A stretch of DNA of 64,000 nt from Microbacterium flavum (GTDB taxonomy: Bacteria > Actinomycetota > Actinomycetes > Actinomycetales > Microbacteriaceae). Position numbers and translations under genes: made by a program. The stretch lies in NCBI RefSeq assembly GCF_018717645.1, contig NZ_JAFLHG010000004.1:1-64000 (forward strand), in the 5' to 3' direction. This document shows positions 9,612-17,929 of this stretch, in pieces. A model generated the notes under the pieces. It had not been told where the DNA came from. It did not search any database and worked only from the letters and a program-made list of their open reading frames with translations. The stretch's first letter is position 1; the number at the start of each line of letters is the position of its first letter.

Positions 9612-9693
9612 CCGTCGATTCCACCAAGTTGAGGGTCGACCCGGGATCACCTAGCGCGACTGCCACACCCGGTTTCACCGCTCACACAGCCGC

Positions 9694-10764
9694 TTACGCG
9701 GTACTGTTCCTGTTACCAGGCGCTTCCGGCTGATCATCTCGCATGTCCGTACCGGCCGCGAGTTCCGAGGAGTTCTTGTCCAAAGCCTCAGAGAGCATCA
9801 CTTCCACATCCAAGACGTCCTCCTCGTCGCGCTTGGCCGCCAGCCATTCGTCCTCGCGCGGCGTCGGCTCGCCCAGGAAGTACTTTTCCGTCAAGAATCG
9901 CAACCTGTACGCGTGCGTGGCAGCAGAGTGCATTCGTTGAACAAGTTGCAGATTGACTCCCGCCGAGATCGCAACACCGGCGATCGGAACTATCTGGGCC
10001 AGCTTCTTCTGTGTGAGTTTTAGCCCGAGCGATGCGAAGGCACGATTCACGATCTCGACAAGCAGATGCTGGTTGAGTTGAGTCCACGTTGCACGACGCA
10101 TCATGTCTTGCGTCAGCCGCGACAAACTCGCCAAAGCCGCAGTCTTCGCGCCGCTCCCGACTGCCATGCCGAGACCAATAACCTGCGCCGCGAACAACTC
10201 TTCTTCAGGAAGGGTCGGATCGTAGCCATAGGAGATGGCGACTTCCCCCACAATGCGTCCGATCCCCGCCATTACGATCACAGAGTCAGCAGCTACCGTT
10301 CCGACCACCACAGCTGCTGTGGCTCCGCCCGACACTGTCGTGGACACTGTCGCGCCCGTGATAAGCAGCGATGACGCCGCCCCCTCTGCGATCGCACTAA
10401 GCTCATGCACCCGCTTTCGCTGGGGCAGCATCGCATCACAAGCGCTAAGGTCTAGTCCACGAAAGTCCTCTCCGGTCTGGACATCATTGCCCGCCTTTTG
10501 ATGGCGCTTAACCGAGGCCTTAAGGCTTACGGACTTGACCCCGTTCCCAGAGGTGAAGTCGATAAGGCTTGCAGCAGCTCTTGCATACGCCTCAGCGACG
10601 GTTTCATTCCCCGGAATTCTGGACGCCCCCGCACGCACAGAGGCGCTTATGTTAGCAGCTCTCTCCCGCGCCCACTGGGGGATGAGGCTGTGAGAGTCAC
10701 CCGGCGAAGCCGTCAGAGCCGAGTAGGCCTTCTGCTCGTACTCGCTCATTCCGCTAATCGCCAT
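9694..10764 (-). CDS. EcsC family protein
   Basis: The 356-residue protein matches the EcsC family (PF12787). It has a Gly/Ala-rich hydrophobic hairpin (ATVSTTVSGGATAAVVVGTVAADSV, about 140-165), the GYDPTLPEEE motif, and a C-terminal hydrophobic hairpin AQIVPIAGVAISAGVNLQLV before the YRLRFLTEKY block. The biochemical role of EcsC is not settled; family members are membrane-associated and occur in mobile elements. The acidic/polar last 60 residues are likely disordered. It is convergent with the preceding two-gene unit. Confidence 0.7.
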   Translation of the reverse strand: MAISGMSEYEQKAYSALTASPGDSHSLIPQWARERAANISASVRAGASRIPGNETVAEAYARAAASLIDFTSGNGVKSVSLKASVKRHQKAGNDVQTGEDFRGLDLSACDAMLPQRKRVHELSAIAEGAASSLLITGATVSTTVSGGATAAVVVGTVAADSVIVMAGIGRIVGEVAISYGYDPTLPEEELFAAQVIGLGMAVGSGAKTAALASLSRLTQDMMRRATWTQLNQHLLVEIVNRAFASLGLKLTQKKLAQIVPIAGVAISAGVNLQLVQRMHSAATHAYRLRFLTEKYFLGEPTPREDEWLAAKRDEEDVLDVEVMLSEALDKNSSELAAGTDMRDDQPEAPGNRNSTA

Positions 10765-10942
10765 ACATCCCCCTTGTTTTCCTGATTCTATGTGGTCTGC
10801 TCGGCGCCGACTTGGTCGCCGGTTCCATTCTGGAAGTCCATCGAGAGGCCAACGTCATCAGAGATACGCGGAAAGCCATGTGCGCCTGCTCCAAGCGAGC
10901 GTTCGGAATGGTGGCGGCTGCTGCCTTAGCTGGCATCGCGTG

Positions 10943-11425
10943 TCACGACACACCGGACCACCGACTCAGAGCAAATCCGTCGTGCACGAGGCCATGACTG
11001 AGCCACATGCGCGCGCAACTCTCCGCCATGACTGATGATGTGAGTGTTCTCGCTGGGGACACCGTGGGATGACCGAGCACATCCCGTTCTTCGTCGGTCA
11101 CCCGATGCTCGTCCGTGATGCGTGCCAGTTCCTCGACGACGAAGCAACCATCCGTGCCGTGGAGTTCTACAACGTATCGCCGGTAGCCAAGTCGGACGAC
11201 GCGCGCTGCCCTCTCCTCTGAGTCGTCTGTCCACATCCAGAACTCGCGCGCGCCGTCGATCTTGTCCATCAGAGCCAATCCGATCCCGTCGTATCCATTC
11301 GGATCGGGAACCGTGAACCAGGCGAAACCGTCGTCGTGCGCGCCACGCGTGATGACCCTGGGGGCGCGGTAGACCCAACCAGGCGGCAACGGGATCCATC
11401 CGTTTCGCTCGTCCGGGGGTATCAC
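10943..11425 (-). CDS. Hypothetical protein (160 aa)
   Basis: No family is recognised. The frame reads like a real soluble protein (MIPPDERNGWIPLPPGWVYRAP, EFWMWTDDSEERAARVVRLGYRRYVVELHG) with mixed alpha/beta character and no signal peptide or membrane segment. A longer frame on the same strand (10926-11483) is Arg-rich and less protein-like. Start ATG at 11425. The function is unknown and the gene call is moderate. Confidence 0.5.
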   Translation of the reverse strand: MIPPDERNGWIPLPPGWVYRAPRVITRGAHDDGFAWFTVPDPNGYDGIGLALMDKIDGAREFWMWTDDSEERAARVVRLGYRRYVVELHGTDGCFVVEELARITDEHRVTDEERDVLGHPTVSPARTLTSSVMAESCARMWLSHGLVHDGFALSRWSGVS

Positions 11426-11548
11426 CGCGACACCCCCGCCGATGGGCGGCGCATAACGTTGGGCGGCGAGGCGAAGCTTTCAATCACGCGCTCAAGCTAC
11501 CCGCGGGTTCAGACACGCTGGGCCCCTCGGGACGCGCTCCCGTCCTCG

Positions 11549-12049
11549 TCATCGGTGCTCGAGGAGCGTTAGCGGAGACCGCAACGCCTCGACCATTTCC
11601 GCACGCCGCCCTGTCGGACGCGCCAGCCAGCGGAGCGGGCGAGGACGCTGGTCGCCAACGATGATGTCGGTGTCAATAGCGCGCGGCGACACACCCCCAG
11701 GGAGCACGAACTCAATCCACGCGAGGGCAACGGCTCGCGGATTCAGTTCCCGGACGTCCGCATCGAGGTACACGTTGGCGAGGAAGACGCACCTGTCCGC
11801 TCGCACCGTCGCGCGCTCGGCGAGCACTGGCAGCAATCGCGGCCGCCGTGACGTGTTCGTTATCGAGATCGCGACGCGCCAGACCTGCTCGACCACGCGG
11901 TCCTCGACGACGCACGCCGAGTGCATCTCGAGCTTCACATGATCGATCACATAGACGCGCCGAGCGCCCCGCTTCCACCACACGAGGCCGATCGTTGATG
12001 CCGTCGCGATGACGAGCACCGCCCACATCCAACCGTCCACTGCGACCAC
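11549..12049 (-). CDS. Hypothetical single-pass membrane protein
   Basis: The 166-residue protein has one N-terminal transmembrane helix (residues about 6-25, WMWAVLVIATASTIGLVWW) followed by positive charges. This predicts a cytoplasmic body of beta-rich character (VWRVAISITNTSRRPRLLPVL). No family is recognised. It lies next to the wHTH gene on the same strand (49-bp gap), so the two could share a transcript. Confidence 0.5.
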   Translation of the reverse strand: MVAVDGWMWAVLVIATASTIGLVWWKRGARRVYVIDHVKLEMHSACVVEDRVVEQVWRVAISITNTSRRPRLLPVLAERATVRADRCVFLANVYLDADVRELNPRAVALAWIEFVLPGGVSPRAIDTDIIVGDQRPRPLRWLARPTGRRAEMVEALRSPLTLLEHR

Positions 12050-12098
12050 TCCCTTGGGTATGCCTCAGGCATACTCCGGGCGTCAGACACTCGACCGG

Positions 12099-12422
12099 TC
12101 AGAACTCCCCGATCGCCAGCCCGAGACGCAGGTAGAGGTCGGTGATCGCCTCGTTGTCCGCGCTGTACCTGACCCAGACGCCCTTCCGCGACTCCCCCGG
12201 CACCATTGGCGGGTCGGCGATGACGAGGCCGGCAGCTTCGAGCTCGTTCAACCGCGGCTGGACCGTCGTCGGCCCGAGATCCAGCGCATCGCAGATCGGC
12301 CCGACCGTGACATCGGGGTTCGAGCGCAGGTAACGGAGGATCGCCGCCTTGACGAGGTTGCCGAGAAGGCCGATCGGATCCTGGGCATCTTCCGAGCCCG
12401 CTGGTTGCGCGAGACGAGGCAT
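12099..12422 (-). CDS. Winged-helix transcriptional regulator (ArsR-like)
   Basis: The 107-residue protein is almost entirely one winged HTH domain. It has LVKAAILRYLRSNPDVTVGPICDALDL as helices 1-2, GPTTVQPRLNELEAAGLV as the recognition helix and wing start, and YSADNEAITDLY at the dimer end. It resembles ArsR/MarR-type repressors; no metal-binding Cys pattern is seen. It is divergent from the conjugation operon, with a 92-bp gap containing that operon's promoter, so it is a good candidate for its repressor. Confidence 0.7.
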   Translation of the reverse strand: MPRLAQPAGSEDAQDPIGLLGNLVKAAILRYLRSNPDVTVGPICDALDLGPTTVQPRLNELEAAGLVIADPPMVPGESRKGVWVRYSADNEAITDLYLRLGLAIGEF

Positions 12423-12476
12423 GCTCTAAGTCTCGCGCAACGCCCGACGCGAAGTCCAGCAAAGCACACAATTTAG

Positions 12477-12506
12477 TTGTTTACTTTTCACGCACACTGC
12501 TATACC
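12477..12506 (+). promoter_or_regulatory. Promoter of the conjugation operon
   Basis: TTGTTT at 12477-12482 and TATACC at 12501-12506 are 18 bp apart. The expected transcription start near 12513 falls within two bases of the ATG at 12515, so the first gene may be translated from a leaderless mRNA. The region is AT-rich compared with its surroundings and lies between divergent genes. Confidence 0.5.
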
Positions 12507-12514
12507 GTGTGGGC

Positions 12515-12799
12515 ATGTCCAGTCGGCGAACTTCCGCAGCCACGAAGCGCATCGCGCGCGGCACGGCGCAGTTCGCACGACGGATCAATCGCGATCGGAC
12601 CACCCGAGTCGCCGGCGCCACGGTGCGACTGGGGACCATCCCCTCCTCCACTGGCGTCGATTCCTCGTCGGTTATCCACATCCTCGCCAAAAGTCGCTAT
12701 CGGGTCTCCGCCGACGTACTTAAGATGCCGACACGGCGACCGATGCGCGAGCCGTTCCACCCGTGCCCGGTGGCCGTCCTGAAAGATCAGGAGGCCTGA
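12515..12799 (+). CDS. Small basic protein, first gene of conjugation operon
   Basis: The 94-residue protein is Arg-rich (MSSRRTSAATKRIARGTAQ) with no recognised domain. I place the start at ATG 12515, two bases past the expected transcription start; a GTG at 12509 is the only alternative. Its end contains AGGAGG (12789-12794), which serves as ribosome-binding site for the next gene, and the stop is 3 bases before that gene, so translation is probably coupled. Function is unknown. Confidence 0.5.
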   Translation: MSSRRTSAATKRIARGTAQFARRINRDRTTRVAGATVRLGTIPSSTGVDSSSVIHILAKSRYRVSADVLKMPTRRPMREPFHPCPVAVLKDQEA

Positions 12800-12802
12800 C
12801 CG

Positions 12803-13555
12803 GTGATGATGAGCCAGAGTTCGGGACGCCGTGGAGTCGCATGGGCGATCATCGGCGGGATCGTGCTGCTCGCCGGCATCGTCGCGATCATCGTCAGCGC
12901 GGTGCTCGCGCGGCCGACGCCAACACCATCGGCGACCTCGAACGGCACTCCCTCCGCGGACCCCACTACCTCCGGCGAGCCCAATCCCGGTCCAGACCCC
13001 GGCGGCGCGGTGGTCGACCCGACCGCCGCCGATCGCGGATGGACGCCCGAACCGATCACCGCGGATGCCGACACGTACATCCGCGCGGCGCTCGCGGCGG
13101 CATCCACATTCGACACGACGAAGAGCACGCGCGAAGAGTGGCTCGACTACCTCGACACCTGGTTCACGCCGGACACCCGCTTCACCGCGGCGGCAGATCA
13201 GCGGGCCGCGATGACCGACTCGCAGACCGAGTTGCGGCAAGGTGTCGTGCTGCCCCAGGACGAATGGGACTCGCTCGCGGGCGAGGACGGTCGCGTGGTG
13301 GCCGTCGTCACCAGCGACGTCACCGACGTCCCGGTGACAGACGACGGGTCGGGCGACATGTCCATCGGCACCGCCGATGTCACGCTGAGCTTCACCCGCT
13401 CGGATGGCTCGGGCGGGGAGACGTCGTACGACGACCACGTGCGCGTGAGCGTGCAGGTGCTGTGCGGCTCGGCATCGGTTCCCACCCCCGACACCGACCA
13501 GCGGTCAGGAGACTGCAAGGTCGTCCGCTACTTCTCGGAGCCGTTGGAGCCCTGA
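12803..13555 (+). CDS. VirB8/TcpC-like conjugal transfer protein
   Basis: The protein has 250 residues. One N-terminal transmembrane helix (about 11-36, GVAWAIIGGIVLLAGIVAIIVS) is followed by a Pro/Thr/Gly-rich spacer (37-75). The extracytoplasmic domain of about 150 residues has the size and strand pattern of NTF2-like VirB8/TcpC domains. Two Cys residues near the end may form a disulfide. The order (this gene, M23 peptidase, two-helix protein, polytopic protein) is that of actinobacterial type IV secretion modules. The family call rests on topology and context. Start GTG 12803; ATG 12806 is possible. Confidence 0.6.
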   Translation: MMMSQSSGRRGVAWAIIGGIVLLAGIVAIIVSAVLARPTPTPSATSNGTPSADPTTSGEPNPGPDPGGAVVDPTAADRGWTPEPITADADTYIRAALAAASTFDTTKSTREEWLDYLDTWFTPDTRFTAAADQRAAMTDSQTELRQGVVLPQDEWDSLAGEDGRVVAVVTSDVTDVPVTDDGSGDMSIGTADVTLSFTRSDGSGGETSYDDHVRVSVQVLCGSASVPTPDTDQRSGDCKVVRYFSEPLEP

Positions 13556-13556
13556 C

Positions 13557-14171
13557 ATGGGAGCCCCGGTGATCGCCGCCGCAGCCCTCAACACGAGGAC
13601 TGGTCGGAAGATCCTGGTAGGGGCAATCGTCGTCTTCCTGCTCGGCACCGGGTTCATCCTCATGCCTCTCATCGCGGTCCCGTTCGCGATTTCCGGCGCC
13701 AGCGCGACGGCGAACCAACCCGTGAGCGATACGGAGCTTCCTGCGGTCAGCGGAGAGTGGGGCTACCCGCTTGCGGGCGATTACGCGAAGGGTCGTGGGT
13801 TCGGGTATCACCCGGTCGAGGGGTGCAGTTACTGCAAGTCCGACCACCGGGGTTACGACATGGACCAGCCCTGCGGCGCGACCGTCTTCGCCGCTGGACC
13901 CGGCCGCGTGACGGTCGCCGGCGCGTACTTCGACTACGGCAACGCCGTCGTCGTCGATCACGGCGGCGGCGTCATCACCATCTACGGACACATGCAGTGG
14001 GAGTCGCTCCGCGTTGGCGTCGGCGACGAGGTGTCCGCTGGCACGCCACTCGGCGCCGAAGGCTCGACCGGCCGGTCGAGCGGTTGCCACCTGCATTTCG
14101 AAGTCCGCGATTCCGGCGTGCGCGTCGACCCGGAGCCGTTCATGGCCAACCTCGGCCTCCCCCTGAAGTAG
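13557..14171 (+). CDS. M23 family metallopeptidase of conjugation module
   Basis: The 204-residue protein has an N-terminal membrane helix (about 18-45) and a C-terminal LytM/M23 domain. The zinc ligands are visible in SDHRGYDMD (HxxxD), with GHM and the HLHFEVR motif. It should cleave peptidoglycan cross-links outside the membrane so that the secretion channel can pass the wall. This is the usual actinobacterial partner of VirB8-like and VirB6-like proteins. It starts one base after the preceding stop, so it is in the same operon. Confidence 0.88.
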   Translation: MGAPVIAAAALNTRTGRKILVGAIVVFLLGTGFILMPLIAVPFAISGASATANQPVSDTELPAVSGEWGYPLAGDYAKGRGFGYHPVEGCSYCKSDHRGYDMDQPCGATVFAAGPGRVTVAGAYFDYGNAVVVDHGGGVITIYGHMQWESLRVGVGDEVSAGTPLGAEGSTGRSSGCHLHFEVRDSGVRVDPEPFMANLGLPLK

Positions 14172-14190
14172 TCAACGAAGGAGAACGATC

Positions 14191-14487
14191 ATGTCCATTC
14201 ACACCGTGCCGACGGATGTCGATGTCCCCGACATCCAGCCGGACTTCTCCGCCCCGTTCTTTCAGGGCTTCCAAGTGATCGCGTCGTACATCCTCGCCGG
14301 CGCCATGCTCGTCGTTTTGATCATGCTGATCATCGCCGGCGCAGCGCTCGCGTTCCGCGGCCTCGCGTCCGATCGTGTGCGCACGTGGGCCGGCGAGAAC
14401 ATCCTCTGGATCTTCATCGCCGCGGCCGTGCTCGGTGCGGCATCCGGCCTGTTCGCGTGGTTCGTGAACTTCGACTTCGGATTCTGA
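14191..14487 (+). CDS. Two-helix membrane protein of conjugation module
   Basis: The 98-residue protein has two transmembrane helices (about 30-56 and 70-92) separated by a short basic loop (RGLASDRVRTW). Its size and topology recall VirB2/TrbC-type pilin-like or small core proteins, but no signal peptidase site is seen. An AAGGAG lies just before the ATG at 14191. Its TGA overlaps the ATG of the next gene (TGATG), indicating coupled translation. Confidence 0.65.
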   Translation: MSIHTVPTDVDVPDIQPDFSAPFFQGFQVIASYILAGAMLVVLIMLIIAGAALAFRGLASDRVRTWAGENILWIFIAAAVLGAASGLFAWFVNFDFGF

Positions 14488-15977
14488 TGAACGTCTCGCG
14501 CGCTCTTCGGATCGGCTTCGTGGTCGGGCTGCTGCTTATCCTCGGGTCGGGCTCCGGCGCGCACGCCGTCGAGACGGATGCCGCGCGGATCGTCCCGATG
14601 GATGCCGTGAGCGGCGAACCGTGGTCTGCGCCGGCGTTCGACGTCGACTGCCAGCGCGCGAGCGACCAGGTCACCTGCACGCCGAACGATCCGAACAACG
14701 TCATGGCGCAGCAGTGCTTCGTCGGCGTCTCCATCGACGGAGCGCGGACGACGGTCTGCACGACCTACGAAGGCCACGTGCAAGCTATTCAGGCCGACGG
14801 CGGGCGCGCCCTGATCGTCAAGTACGGCTGCAGCTTGGGCGACGCCGTGTGCGTCACGTTCGAGAATGCCGGGCGAGGCATGGCGCTTGCCGCCACGGGG
14901 ATGATGTTCCTCGTCGCCGACAATATGCGCTTCGACACGTCCACGTTGCTGTGGACGGCAGCTGTCGACCAGTGGTCCTTCTGGCAGTGGGCGATCCTCG
15001 TGGTCACCTTCGGCGCGATGGTGTGGGCGATCGCCGCGGCCGTCGTGTCCGGCGACAGAGAAGAACTCGTCGGTGCGCTCGTGCGATCCTTCATCGCCGT
15101 CCCCGCGGTGCCGATTTCATTGTGGTTCATCGGACACCTGCTCAACGCCGTCGACGACATGACCTGGTACATCATGGCGCAGGACGGCCGCGACGGCCTG
15201 TACTCGACCCTGCAATCAGTGATGTGGGCGGGCGGTCAAGCGAACTACTTCTTCGCCTTCCTCATCCACTTCCTGCTCATGCTTGGGATGCTGCTGCTGA
15301 TGCTTGTGTTTGCATTCCGCAACATCGTGCTCGCCGCGCTGATCATGGTGGGCCCAGTCGCCTGGATGCTGTTCCCCGTCCGCGGGATCGGACCCCAGTG
15401 GGTGGTCCGCTATGTCTCGGCGATCTTCGTCCTACTGCTCACCGGTCCACTCACGATCGGCTTCGTCACGCTGATCATCAACGGCCTGGCATCGGTGAAG
15501 ACCATCTGGAACCCGCAATCCTGGCCGCTCATCGTCGGCCTCGTCCTCGTCGCGTTTGCGCCGTTCGCGATCTTCGGGTTGTTCAGCTTCGCGGGCGCTG
15601 TTGCGGCAGACGGCATCGGCTCACGACTCGGCTCGCACGGCGGACGCATGGCCGCGGGAGCGGCGCGATCGGCGGCGCGCATACCGACGCGACTCGGCTC
15701 ACTCCCCTCGGGCATGCACTCGTCGAGCTCCCGCCCTGGTTCGACGTCGCCTACCTCGAAGCCGGCGACGGCCCGCGCAACGACAGGTGTTGCCGCGCGC
15801 GGTGGCACCGCGACGGCGCGCCCGCAAGCCGCGACTACCCGCGCCTCGCAAACGACGACTTCCCTCTCACCCGCGACGCCGGGCACCGCCCAGACGCCGT
15901 CGCCACAGCCCGCGGCATCCCCACCGCGCTCGCCCCATCCGATATCCATCCCCAAACCTGATCGGAGCTCGTCATGA
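14487..15977 (+). CDS. VirB6/TrbL-like polytopic conjugation protein
   Basis: The 496-residue protein has an N-terminal signal or anchor helix (about 7-26), an extracytoplasmic loop with several Cys residues, then at least six transmembrane helices between about residues 130 and 400. A low-complexity Ser/Thr/Pro/Ala tail of about 100 residues follows. This is the topology of TrbL/VirB6-type channel proteins in actinobacterial ICEs. The start at 14487 overlaps the previous stop, and the end overlaps the next ATG (ATGA). It should form part of the inner-membrane channel. Confidence 0.75.
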   Translation: MNVSRALRIGFVVGLLLILGSGSGAHAVETDAARIVPMDAVSGEPWSAPAFDVDCQRASDQVTCTPNDPNNVMAQQCFVGVSIDGARTTVCTTYEGHVQAIQADGGRALIVKYGCSLGDAVCVTFENAGRGMALAATGMMFLVADNMRFDTSTLLWTAAVDQWSFWQWAILVVTFGAMVWAIAAAVVSGDREELVGALVRSFIAVPAVPISLWFIGHLLNAVDDMTWYIMAQDGRDGLYSTLQSVMWAGGQANYFFAFLIHFLLMLGMLLLMLVFAFRNIVLAALIMVGPVAWMLFPVRGIGPQWVVRYVSAIFVLLLTGPLTIGFVTLIINGLASVKTIWNPQSWPLIVGLVLVAFAPFAIFGLFSFAGAVAADGIGSRLGSHGGRMAAGAARSAARIPTRLGSLPSGMHSSSSRPGSTSPTSKPATARATTGVAARGGTATARPQAATTRASQTTTSLSPATPGTAQTPSPQPAASPPRSPHPISIPKPDRSSS

Positions 15978-16363
15978 CCGATTCCACCGAGTACGCGCGT
16001 CCCGTCCGCCTGCCGCGCCGCTCGCGACAGGGCGTCGTCATGGGCATGGATCCGTGGCAGCTCACGTTCATCACGGCCGCCGCAGTCGCGCTGCTCATCT
16101 TCGTCAACCGCTTCGGTCCTCTCGGGCTCCTTTACGGAGCACCGATCTATCTCGCCTTCGGCATTACGGCCTTGACGACGATCCGCGGGATGTCGACGCC
16201 GAGGATGGCGGGACTCTGGCTCATGAAGCAGGTCCGCCACGCGACCGGCGCCACGACGGAGAAGTTCCGCCCTGAGCGACCACGGCTGACCGGCACGCTC
16301 AACCTGCCCGGCACGCGCGCCTCGATCCAACTCTGGGACGTCAACAACGTCGCGGCACAGCCG
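15974..16363 (+). pseudogene. SCO6880/PrgI-like protein, truncated by internal deletion
   Basis: The first about 125 residues match the start of SCO6880-family (PrgI-like) conjugation proteins: a basic N-terminus (RLPRRSRQGVVMGMD), two membrane helices (about 30-70), GLWLMKQVRHATGATT, and TGTLNLPGTRASIQLWDV. Family members continue for another 350 or so residues. Here the frame instead runs out of register into the next gene (to 17026), giving Arg/Pro-rich nonsense. The third frame from about 16365 reads REKRDLRREISRAQ, which is the expected N-terminal region of the VirB4-like ATPase. I infer an out-of-frame deletion of roughly 1 kb joining the two genes. Confidence 0.65.
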
Positions 16364-16406
16364 ACGCGAGAAGCGCGACCTGCGCCGCGAGATCAGTCGC
16401 GCCCAG

Positions 16407-17927
16407 GTGGACCAGAAGCCCAGCCGGACGCCCCGACACGATCGTGGTCTGCCCGAGGCCGCCGTTCCGGGGCCGTTTGGGCCGGGGCTGGTGCGCGGCG
16501 GCTACTGGAACCTCGCGAATGCGTGGATCCCGCCGCACCAGGCGACATCGCAGCACATCGCAGGCATCTACCCGTTCGTCGCCGACTCAGGGCTCGGGCA
16601 CCGCGGACCGATCCTCGGGGTCGACCTCAACGCCGACGCACTGTGGCACTTCTCGCCATGGGAGGCGTACGTCGATTCGTCCGAGCGCGGCACCTTTTCC
16701 ACGAACATCCTCGTGCTGGGTGCGTACCGCGGCGGCAAGTCCGCGACGGTCAAGACGCTCGTGACCCGGTCGATCGCGTTCGGGCATCAAGTCGTCGTCC
16801 CGTCGGACCCCAAGGGCGAATGGGTTGCGGTCGCCGAGGCGATTCCCGGAGGTCGGGTCATCCGCCTCGGTGGCGGCACGGGCACGCGACTGAACCCGCT
16901 CGACCGCGGTCCGAGACGAACGGGCACGACGGACGAGCAGCACGAGCAGATGGTCAAGCAACGGCGCATCGGCACGCTGATCGCACTCATCGAGATGACC
17001 CTGGGCGCGCGTCTGTCGGCAGTTGAGCACGCGGCGCTGCTCGATGCTCTTGACCGCTGCATTCTCCGCACGGACGACCACCCGACGTTGCGCGGAGTCT
17101 TCGAGGAGCTTGGCGAGATCGCAGGCGAGACGGATGCCGCGTTCCACGCCGCGGAGGGCGCGATCCAGCCACGGTTCGTGCTGCGGCGGCTTGTCGAGGG
17201 CGACCTGTCCGGTCTATTCGAAGACGAGTCCACCGTGGAGTTCGATCAGGAGGCGCCGATCGTCGTCACCGACACATCCGAGCTCTTCGCGCGCGGCGAT
17301 CTCGCGGCGCAGCTCACGCAGGTGTGCTCGACGGCGTGGATCCAGGCCGTGATCTCCGACCGCGCCGCGCACCGCACTCGCTACGTCGTTCGTGAGGAGG
17401 GCTGGCGCGACATGACGTCGCTCTCGTCGCTGCAGATGTTCCAGCAGTGGCTGAAGCTCTCGCGCCACTACGGCATCAGCAACATCGTCATCCTGCACAA
17501 GATGGGCGACCTCGACGCGGTCGGTGACGAAGGTTCGCTCGAGCGATCGCTCGCGTACTCGATCGTCGGTGACATCGAGAACAAGTTCATCTTCCGCGTG
17601 AACAGCCAGGAGCAAACCGCGCTCCGCACACGACTCAACCTGCCGGCGCCGCACGTCGAGATGGCGCGGCACCTGCGCAAGGGCGAGTTCCTCGCGTACG
17701 TCGGTCAGTACTCGTACCTCGTCGACTGCTTCGCGACGTCGACCGAGTGGGAGTACGAGCTTTTCGCCACCGACGACGCGTTGGCCCCTGCAGATCGCGA
17801 TGACAGCGACTTCCGCGCGATCGACGCGGCGATGCTCGACACGCTGTGGCCCGAGACGCGCGAGATGGAAACCGGGATCGAGGGCTGGCTCACTGCCGGA
17901 CCTCGCGAAAACACCGAGGAGCAGTGA
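16407..17927 (+). CDS. VirB4-like conjugation ATPase
   Basis: The frame gives 506 residues from GTG 16407. The body is a FtsK/VirB4-like ATPase of actinobacterial ICEs. It starts with the conserved FGPGLVRGGYWNLANAWIPP segment and has Walker A GAYRGGKS (105-112), SDPKGEW, a Walker B-like PIVVTDTSE and the late motif SRHYGISNIVILHKMGDLD. It should energise assembly or substrate transfer of the secretion channel. The true N-terminus is probably lost in the upstream deletion, so whether this GTG is used is uncertain. The ParA-like gene follows 2 bp later. Confidence 0.75.
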   Translation: MDQKPSRTPRHDRGLPEAAVPGPFGPGLVRGGYWNLANAWIPPHQATSQHIAGIYPFVADSGLGHRGPILGVDLNADALWHFSPWEAYVDSSERGTFSTNILVLGAYRGGKSATVKTLVTRSIAFGHQVVVPSDPKGEWVAVAEAIPGGRVIRLGGGTGTRLNPLDRGPRRTGTTDEQHEQMVKQRRIGTLIALIEMTLGARLSAVEHAALLDALDRCILRTDDHPTLRGVFEELGEIAGETDAAFHAAEGAIQPRFVLRRLVEGDLSGLFEDESTVEFDQEAPIVVTDTSELFARGDLAAQLTQVCSTAWIQAVISDRAAHRTRYVVREEGWRDMTSLSSLQMFQQWLKLSRHYGISNIVILHKMGDLDAVGDEGSLERSLAYSIVGDIENKFIFRVNSQEQTALRTRLNLPAPHVEMARHLRKGEFLAYVGQYSYLVDCFATSTEWEYELFATDDALAPADRDDSDFRAIDAAMLDTLWPETREMETGIEGWLTAGPRENTEEQ

Positions 17928-17929
17928 GC

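Noticed and set aside
10926..11483. 185-codon minus-strand frame overlapping the 160-aa gene
   Set aside because: Translation is almost all Arg/Gly/His and lacks secondary-structure pattern, unlike the frame at 10943-11425.
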